Shown here in pieces: positions 57,444 to 64,000 of a DNA stretch of 64,000 nt. Location of the stretch: the NCBI GenBank assembly GCA_001600635.1, contig BCKL01000011.1, positions 497,383 through 561,382 on the forward strand. Direction: 5' to 3'. The notes below the pieces were generated by a model that had not been told where the DNA came from, did no database searches, and was given only the letters and a program-made list of their open reading frames with translations. Both the position numbers and the translations under genes were made by a program. The DNA comes from Leucosporidium creatinivorum. Lineage: Eukaryota; Basidiomycota; Microbotryomycetes; Leucosporidiales; Leucosporidiaceae. Numbering within the stretch: the stretch's first letter is position 1; each line of letters starts with the position of its first letter.

Positions 57444-58977
57444 TCACTCGCACTCGCGCCAATCCTCCACCGAGCTCGTCTCGGAGCTCGTCTCATCCTC
57501 GAACCTGCTACTGCCACACGTCGCCCATTGTCCCTTCCCTACGCTCTCCTCGAGTCGCCTGACCGGCCCTTCGTCGACAAGGTTGAAGCGAGGGAGGGAG
57601 GAGATGGCAAGAGGCGAAGGGGCAGGGGGCGAGTGCTCGAGGAAGGTCGGTTGCTCTGAGCCCATCTTGACGCGTTGACCGGCCGGCGAAGCATCCCTCA
57701 TCGACTCCAAGCTGGTCGAGCTATCCTCGCTTGCCCTGCCGCCGTCGCCCGTGGTGAACCTGAGCTCGCTCGGTGGGCGAGACGACGAACTGTCGGAGGC
57801 GACGCTCTGTGCGTAGGCTAAGGAACGTCCTCGTGAGCCGTCGATGTCGTCGCGCTCTGCTGGCTTAGGTGTAGGGATCGGCGTAGCGTCGCTCGAGATG
57901 ATGGGTTCGAGCGGACTTGGAGGAGCGCCGTGAGCAGCTCGATACTCGGCGATGATTTCCTCGGCCGGCGAGAGGGTTGGCGGTGGAGGGGGCGTGGAGA
58001 GGCGGCGTAGTGGAGGACGAGGTGGGAAAGTGGAGAGGGTGGAGGCGTAGACTACCCGCGAAGGTACAGGAAGGAAGTCGGCGTTGGAAGAGTAGGCTGG
58101 CTGGACCGAAAGCAGGTCGGGGAGGACTGTACGAAGCAGAGGTCAGCGATGTGCGAGAGCCGCAGTTAGCTCGCTACTCACCTTGCTCTCTGCCATCCCA
58201 GCAAACGCCCAGACTATCGCTCCAGAAGTACGAGCCCATCCCGCTCTGAGCGCCGGTGCCGACGCCGCTCGCTCCACAACTCCGCTGCGCCCTCCTAACG
58301 AGCTCGTCCATACGCTCCTCCTCCTTGGCTACTCCCGCTCTTCTCCTGCCCTCGCTCTTGCTCCGTCCCAGCACCCTCAACCCGCGACCCAGGCGAACTG
58401 ACCCTCCTCCCGACGGCACGCTCAACTCGGGCGCTTCCGGTGCGGTGACTTGCACAGCCGGAGGTGTAGGCGGTGTGAGAGGTGCATTGACGGGTGGTGG
58501 GGAGCCTGTGCTAGGTCTGCTGCCGCTCACGCGCCGAACCAGCTGCGTCCGGCTCTGACTTAGCGACCTTCCCAGCTTTCGAAACAGCGACGGCTTGCCC
58601 TTCGGACTGGCGCTGGGCGAGGAGGAGGGAGAGGTGGTGGGTGGTGGGATGGCGAACGTGAGCGGTTCTGTAGGCCAGCAGCGACCGTTCGAAAAGGGTC
58701 AGCAGGCGAAGCACGCAGGCACCTCGTTGCGGGAGGCGAACAAAGAGGACTTACGGCGAGGAGATCTTGTAGCCTGTGCACGAGAGCGGGAAGATACGAT
58801 GAGAGATGCCGAACGCGAGGGGATTGTTGGCGCTGGCGGGCGGCTGCTCTTGCTCGTCGACGGTTCGACTGCAGTGGCGCTGCTGAGGGAGCGGGGGGAG
58901 TGAGCACAGACTTGGAGAGCGGGGGAGAGGAAGCAGGCCGTGCTATAGCACACTCACGGAGCTGCCAGGTAAGCCAT
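57444..58977 (-). CDS. Ser/Pro-rich disordered protein of unknown function
   Basis: Four exons are supported. ATG 58977 begins MAYLAAP, spliced to SATAVEPSTSKSSRPPAPTI. Next comes a segment from QPLTFAIPPPTSPSSSPSAS, with the basic patch KPSLFRKLGRSLSQSRTQLV. Then GGGSVRLGRGLRVLGRSKSE leads to VAKEEERMDELVRRAQRS and GMGSYFWSDSLGVCWDGREQ. After a GTGAGT-type intron near 58180 it runs EVLPDLLSVQPAYSSNAD, PAEEIIAEYRAAHGAPPSPL and FLEHSPPAPSPLAISSLPRF. It ends SSVEDWRECE at the stop 57446-57444. About 460 residues, basic in the middle and acidic at the end, no membrane segment. No family recognised; a scaffold or signalling adaptor is only a guess. The phase is kept across every junction, which supports a real gene. 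Confidence 0.6.
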
Positions 58978-60282
58978 GCTGCCTTGTACGAAGGCGGTAG
59001 CGAAGAACGAAGAGCGACGAAAGAATGAGGCAGGAGGGAGAGCGCATGCACCGGACGAACGCGTGTGGTTTCTAAGTCGGAAGCGGTGTTGAGCAGTCCT
59101 CTTGCATAGAGTCGAAGTCGTGGGGAGGAGCAACCATCCTAGCACCTGCAGAACCCTCCACCTTGTAAGACTACAGAAAGCGCCACAAACCTGCTAGTCT
59201 TAGCAGTAGCGCAGTAAAGCGCGTCGCGCTTCGGCGGAGCTGCTCCAGGGCTTCGCAGCTCGACTTCTGGTCTTGCTTCGACCTCTCGCAGTGCTTCGAG
59301 CTAGTGGATCTATAGTGCAGCAGTATGCAGCCGCCTGCTCGCCCTGCTCGCCTCTCTGCAGCCCATCCCACTGCCGGGAGTTAACGCGACGTGCTGGACC
59401 GAGACGAGCTCCGAAGGGGTTGATGAGACCTCTACAGGGCTACCTCGGGGCACTTCGTATGCTTCAAATGATGTTAGACTCCGTTGACTGGTATATCCTA
59501 GCACCTAGCTGGCGAAGCTCGCTCAAGGCCTCGGAAAGCCAGCGCCGAGCTTTCTTCCCCTGCGCGGCTTTGCGCCGTCACAAGCCCCGTCGGTGAGTCC
59601 CGGTACTTGAAAGCTCTTGGTACATCTTCCTAATTGCTCGCTGCCCGGCTTGCGCGTGTGTTAGATTATTCCTCCTTCGCTGCCGTTCCGCCCAAGGCAC
59701 CTGCTCGCTCTGACTTGCCGCTTTCGCTGCTAATCAGAACCGCTCTCCCGCTCAGCTCAGTGGATTCGTGGCTGAGATAATATGATCTCGTACTGTATTG
59801 GAATCTACTCGGCTGCAGCGCGAGCAGCTTCGCTTCAAGCAGCAGCAGAGCAAAGCTGGTCAGGCTTTCGCCGAGCCTGATCGCTGCTCTCTGGCTCTGC
59901 GAGGCAGCACAATCGCCTACTTTCTCGCTGGGCGGACCCCACTAGAGATCAAGAACCTTTGCCTATCTCGTCCTCCCCGTCGCCCGTGGAAAGGCTTCGC
60001 CTACAGCGAGACCTCGTCACCTCCCTGCTTCGACCAGGTACTCATGCAGCTTTCAATTAAGCGGCTCACAATACAGGTGATTGAAGCTCTCTTGGAGCTC
60101 CGAGCCACTCAGACGGGTCATCCCCCCTCGGCTGATTTCCTGGCTATAAAATCCTCGCGACCCTCGAACCTCTTTCTCTCTCTTCATTCACACCAGTCTT
60201 TCTCGTTTCACACACCAGCACCTTCACTCGTCTATCCACCCCCACTCTCCTTCAACACCGACCTCATCCACACTCGCTCAGC
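58978..60282. promoter_or_regulatory. Long gene-poor interval with TATA box near its right end
   Basis: About 1.3 kb between divergent genes. Short frames at 59171-59371 (minus) and 59273-59596 and 59798-60442 (plus) show no domain. A TATA box lies at 60145-60152. No RNA gene found. Confidence 0.45.
60145..60152 (+). promoter_or_regulatory. TATA box of the cysteine-rich secreted protein gene
   Basis: GGC-TATAAAAT-CCTCG lies 131-138 bases before the ATG at 60283 and is followed by a long CT-rich leader. This is the clearest TATA box in the window and suggests inducible, strong transcription. Confidence 0.65.
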
Positions 60283-61194
60283 ATGTTCGCTCGCTTCTCC
60301 GCCCTCTCCACCCTCGCCGTGGTCGCCGCCCTCGCTTCCACCGCGTCGGCTCTCAACATTCTTGGCCTCGTCAACCTCTCTCCCAACATCCTCCAGCCCG
60401 GGAACAAGCTCGTCAACCTCAACGTCCTCGCCGACGTCTTGAGTAAGTTTCCGTTTCCTTCTTCGCCGAGAGCGTCGGAGACGACTAGGACGCAGAAGCT
60501 GACCTGTCTCCTCTGTAACAGGTCCCCTTCAGTGCTCTGGTACCGCTGTCGTCGGAATCGATGCCCAGGTCTCCCTTCTCAACATCCTCAACGTGAGGCT
60601 GCCCTCTTCGGCGCTGCTCATTCGACTCGCGCTGACTTTCATACTCGTCTGCTAGGTCTGTGCTTGCGTCGAGGCCATCAACGTGTGTATTGTTCCTGTT
60701 CGTGTTCTCGGAGAGCCTCACTGACCACCGCTCCTGTTGCTAGACTCCCAAGTCGAAGACCGTTTGCCCCGCCTGCCCTGCGCATGCCTCCCCCATCTGC
60801 GCCGGAAAGGGCCAGTGCGGATGCCAGTGCGACACTGGCTACTACTCGGTGAGTCCTGCCGACCCGCGCGCCGCCTCGACATCGACCCGCGCGCCGCCTC
60901 GACATCGCTGACCCGTCCCCGTCCCTCTTCCCTCCCTCCCTCAACTTTCGTCGCTCGTCCTCTCAGGCTTTGGTCAACGGCAAGGGGACCTGCGTTCCGG
61001 GAGACTCGTGCGCGGGCCCCAACACTCTCATCGCCCTCTCCACCGGAAAGTCCCAGGTAAGTCTCTGCCTCCTCATCGATGCTCTTCGCTCGGCGCCGAG
61101 CTGACCTTGACCTCTTCCCTCGCAGTGCGTCTGCGCTCGCGGCTTCGTCGACGACCTCCTCGGCGGGTGCATCTCCGCTTGCCTCGTCATCTAA
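60283..61194 (+). CDS. Small secreted cysteine-rich protein, EGF-like pattern
   Basis: Six exons give about 173 residues. MFARFSALSTLAVVAALAST, then ASA, is a clean signal peptide. The mature part has 15 Cys: SPLQCSGTAVVG, VCACVEAIN, KTVCPACPAHASPICAGK, GQCGCQCDTGYYS, GTCVPGDSCAGPN, SQCVCARGFVDDLLGGC and ISACLVI. The GQCGCQCDTGYY and CVCARGF blocks look like EGF-type loops (C-x-C----G-). All introns carry a TGAC branch-like motif and canonical ends (for example GTAAGT...GTAACAG). No homolog is recognised by eye. The strong TATA box, secretion and Cys content suit an extracellular or wall-associated protein, possibly an effector-like one, but that is inference. Stop TAA 61192-61194. Confidence 0.75.
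60860..60905 (+). repeat. Perfect 23-bp tandem duplication inside an intron
   Basis: The unit GACCCGCGCGCC-GCCTCGACATC occurs twice head to tail in the intron that follows GYYS. It precedes the GCTGACCC branch site. Confidence 0.85.
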
Positions 61195-61694
61195 GCCATA
61201 TACCCTGCACGTCTGGGTTCGGCCTCGTCTTCACATATAGTCAACAGGCGGAGGAGTGATCCTCCCCTCACTCCTTGCGTCGCCCAACTTTGTAGCCATC
61301 GGGATGTATATACACAAATCAGTTCCAACTCGACTTTCTCTCGAACCTCGCGAGCTATAACACGAGCAGCGTGACGTTCCTCAGCGATACGACTCGGATC
61401 ACAACGAAGCTCGGCGCTGGTTCGCCGCCATCTCATCAGCGCCAAGTGGGCGCTCGAGTCGTGGTGCAGGTTCACAGGGGAACGATGTTGCACTCGTATG
61501 ATTCCGCGAGCGCTGTTGAGCCTGCGAAATCGGGCGGCGTGGCTTACACTCTTCCGGTTCGCCGATCTTGGCTCTGGCACAGCATTGAATGCAGGAGAGC
61601 TAGGCCCAGGCTGAGACGCTGCGGCTGTCATATAGCAGCAAATCTTCTACAGAGTAGCTACACGACGGCTCGGTGGCATTTCATAGACTCCTCC
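61195..61694. other. Convergent spacer before the right-arm F-box-like gene
   Basis: 500 bases holding two 3' flanks. Nothing recognised. Confidence 0.5.
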
Positions 61695-63041
61695 TCAACG
61701 TCCCAAATCATCGCCGAACTTTGCTGGAGCGAAAACCGGAGTCAGCGACCAAGCTAACGGCCTGAGGTCCGGACCGTCGTACAGCGTCCTTTGATCACGT
61801 CTCCGAGACGCCTCGATGGCCTCGAAGCTCGCCCCTTCCACCTCCGAAACGCAAATGCCTCGCTTGCGACACAGCTCGACGACCGCCGCTCGATTAACTG
61901 CCTCTTCCAGCGGTACAGCTGACGGCAGTACCAACTCCTTCAGTCCGGATAGTGACGGGCTGTCCCTCCTAAGCGCGTCGAGCAGATCTCGATGCGTCCC
62001 GAATCCAAGTTCGAAGCGAGTGAGCTCGGCGTCAAACGGCGCGAAGTCGAGAGAGCGGAAGGGATGGACGATGTCGTTGAGCACCTCGTCGGACGGGTAT
62101 AAAACAGTATGGTCCAGCGCGGTGAAGTGTGACCAAGCTGAGGCCGCCGGAGCCCAGCCGAGCCCCACCAACGCGAAGCGACGAAGGCGAGGGGCAACTC
62201 TGGCAAGACCGGCGTCCCCCTCCGGTGAGTGTTGGCGGCTCTGAGTGCTGGAAGTCACAGTGATGTACAGCTCCTTGATAGACGGCAGGTCGAGTTGCAG
62301 AAGGGCAGCGGCGGAGCGAGGGTCGTCGATATTGAGGAAGACCGACTTGAGGCGAGACAGGCCAAGTCGACAGTGCGCCGGTGGCGATAAGAGCTTGATA
62401 CTCGCTAGAGTCATCTGCTCAAGAGCTGAGAACAAGTTACCGCCGTCAGCGAGCCGTAGGGAGACGCTACTTGCCTGACACGCGCCAGCTCGGCGTAGAC
62501 GAGGACCTCTGCAGCGCGGTACCGGCTCACCTTGGCAGGCTGAAAGAGTAGCAACGTCAAGCTCCAGTTCAGGATACGCGGAGGCCCTCAGCACGAGCCG
62601 TTTGATGCGGCTGTACCTCGATATGGTCGAATTAAAGCGCTCTGCAGTCCACGAAACCGGGGCGAAGCTGGAGCCGAAGTCGGCTGCATCCCAGTCTCGT
62701 TGGCTGTTGATGATCCAGAGTGACTCTGTAGTCGTCTCCTGCTCAACCTGCGAGATCGGCCGCGCGAAGAACACCTCCACAGCGGCATCTCGGGGCAGGC
62801 GAACATGACGATGCAGCTCTTGCTGTGCTATAGTAGCGAGCGTCTTGTTGACTAGGCTGATGCTCAGCAGTAGGTCATAGCGCTCCGCGAAGGTGACCTC
62901 ATAGATCTCGGGCAGCGCAAAACGCACGATGCGCCGCAAGAGCTCGGGAGGGAGCGTGCTGAGGGAAGCAGCGCGGGCGGTGGGCTGAGCTGCTGGGTGC
63001 AGGCCCCGAGCGAGGACAGTGCTGTAGAGCGGTAGAGACAT
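61695..63041 (-). CDS. F-box-like protein, right-arm copy
   Basis: ATG 63041 begins MSLPLYSTVLARGLHPAAQP, then STLPPELLRRIVRFALPEIY and ISLVNKTLATIAQQELHRHV. The first 80 residues are almost identical to the left-arm copy. The frame is open for 448 codons, but a 105-nt intron (62530-62426, GTGAGC...CTCAG with CGCTGACGG) matches the intron of the sister gene. Removing it gives about 413 residues (SACQ-ALEQMTLASIKLL). The C-terminal part is leucine-rich with repeat-like spacing (CRLGLSRLKSVFLNIDDP; LLQLDLPSIKELYITV; ARVAPRLRRFALVGLGW), suggesting degenerate LRRs. It ends FGDDLGR. A probable SCF substrate adaptor, target unknown. Confidence 0.7.
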   Translation of the reverse strand: MSLPLYSTVLARGLHPAAQPTARAASLSTLPPELLRRIVRFALPEIYEVTFAERYDLLLSISLVNKTLATIAQQELHRHVRLPRDAAVEVFFARPISQVEQETTTESLWIINSQRDWDAADFGSSFAPVSWTAERFNSTISRYSRIKRLVLRASAYPELELDVATLSACQGEPVPRCRGPRLRRAGACQASSVSLRLADGGNLFSALEQMTLASIKLLSPPAHCRLGLSRLKSVFLNIDDPRSAAALLQLDLPSIKELYITVTSSTQSRQHSPEGDAGLARVAPRLRRFALVGLGWAPAASAWSHFTALDHTVLYPSDEVLNDIVHPFRSLDFAPFDAELTRFELGFGTHRDLLDALRRDSPSLSGLKELVLPSAVPLEEAVNRAAVVELCRKRGICVSEVEGASFEAIEASRRRDQRTLYDGPDLRPLAWSLTPVFAPAKFGDDLGR

Positions 63042-64000
63042 GAGGGACAGTGGTGAGAAGAGGAGGGGGGACGCAAAGAGGCGAGCGAGTTGCTTTCAGC
63101 TCTTGAAGTCGAAGTCACTCCCCGGCCTTTCCAAGCGGTCGTCAGCGCCAGCGAACAGGGAGGAGGAAGAGGCGACAAGTGTGTCGTTTAAGCATGTTTC
63201 CGTCGAGCATGGTAGGAGGATGCAAGGGCCGAGTCCGAACAGCTGCTCGAGAAGGATTCCGAGCCTGCGCCGAGCCTCGCCGTCCATCCGTGCCCTCCTC
63301 TCCCGGTCTCGCTCCAGCAAGATCGTAGGAGTAGCAGTCCACTGCACTTTTGAAGAAGAGAGACGGAGAGAAGAGGACCGTAGGGAGAAGTCGGCGGTGG
63401 AAGAACAGCAGGGGAAAGCCGAGGGTTGCGCCGAAGCTGCTCTCCTTTCGTTCCCTCGGCCCCCGGAANCACTTCAGGCAAAAAGTAGGCGACTCTGGAG
63501 GACTGTAGAGCAACAAAAGAGGTGCACCGAAGTGCAANAAGGCAAAAAAATTAGGAGCGACAGGGATTTGAACCCTGGAGCACAAGTGCAGCGACAGACA
63601 ACATTTGTTGGTGACAGTTTGACCCTCTGAAGCCAGAGGCGGGATTGACACTAAGTGAATAGTAAATCGCCGGAATAACCACTATCCGACCGCTCCTATT
63701 TTCGCGTGCAGGTCGGGCACAAACGGGTGTCACCATCCTGTTGAACGCAACGATGGGAAAATCCACCTGTAGGGTAGTAGACTAGNCTCAGGAGGTCGTG
63801 CAAGCNATCAGCNTCTGGCTCGGTTCTTTTCCTGCTCCTCTTCTGCCTTTGTCGGCCGTTTGACTCACTCCGGGGCTGTTCCTCCTCCTCGGCGAGGCTA
63901 CTCCGCTAAAGCTGTTCTTGGCCTCCTCTTCAGCCGCTGATATGGGTGTTCGATCCAGCAATTCTGGCTCGCTCTGAGAGCCCTGAAGAACAAGACGCCC
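62740..64000 (-). repeat. Right arm of the large inverted repeat
   Basis: The reverse complement of the left arm. Identity is complete, as far as I can read, from 64000 down to about 63342. It then becomes homologous with changes through the F-box-like gene leader and first exon. It contains the second tRNA-like unit and continues beyond the window. Confidence 0.95.
63553..63696 (-). tRNA. Second copy of the tRNA-like gene
   Basis: An exact mirror of 45044-45187 (same stems, B box and 63-nt putative intron at 63597-63659). It is read on the minus strand and followed by an A-run at 63544-63550, the T-run terminator in its own direction. The same doubt about anticodon ACT and discriminator T applies. 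Confidence 0.6.

Overview
The window is nuclear DNA of a GC-rich, intron-dense fungus. Almost every gene is cut by introns of about 50-110 bases with GTGAGT/GTAAGT-type donors, a GCTGAC-like branch site close to the 3' end, and a CAG/TAG acceptor. This architecture, together with fungal families (Zn2Cys6 regulator, Dbp9, Urb2, Prm10, mitochondrial Arg2-type acetyltransferase), points to a basidiomycete, most likely a red-yeast-like member of Pucciniomycotina. The exact genus is inference and cannot be read from the sequence alone.

Left third (1-24 kb). An F-box-like gene is cut by the left edge. It is followed by a Kre9/Knh1-type secreted wall protein with a probable 4-nt micro-exon, the ribosome-biogenesis factor Nop7/pescadillo, the elongation factor Spt5, ribosomal protein eL31, mitochondrial EF-Tu, a histidine acid phosphatase (phytase-like), gamma-glutamyl phosphate reductase (Pro2), a Maf-type nucleotide pyrophosphatase, a short Sgt1 and a Zn2Cys6 transcription factor.

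Middle (24-44.6 kb). This part carries a Prm10/ThrE-like multi-pass membrane protein, the 27S pre-rRNA factor Urb2/Npa2, a small single-pass membrane protein, a DJ-1/PfpI-family protein, a type II membrane SGNH (PC-esterase-like) protein, an unresolved stretch with splice signals, the DEAD-box helicase Dbp9 and a second zinc-cluster-like protein. Nop7, Urb2, Dbp9 and eL31 all serve 60S ribosome assembly, but they are scattered among unrelated genes and do not form a cluster.

Right third (44.6-64 kb). Two inverted copies of one repeat (44.74-46 kb and 62.74-64 kb) face each other across roughly 17-18 kb. Each arm carries a tRNA-like Pol III unit with a 63-nt putative intron, a UUCG-loop hairpin and an F-box-like gene. 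One F-box copy is frameshifted. Five undetermined bases lie at exactly mirrored positions in the two arms, so the assembly of the arms needs checking. The enclosed segment holds mitoribosomal protein uS7, isopentenyl-diphosphate isomerase, a mercaptopyruvate-sulfurtransferase-like rhodanese, the meiotic recombinase Dmc1, a disordered protein with an internal duplication, N-acetylglutamate synthase (Arg2), a Ser/Pro-rich disordered protein and a secreted 15-cysteine protein. Dmc1 implies that the organism has, or recently had, meiosis.

I saw no intact virus-derived or LTR element, no CRISPR array and no bacterial-style operon.
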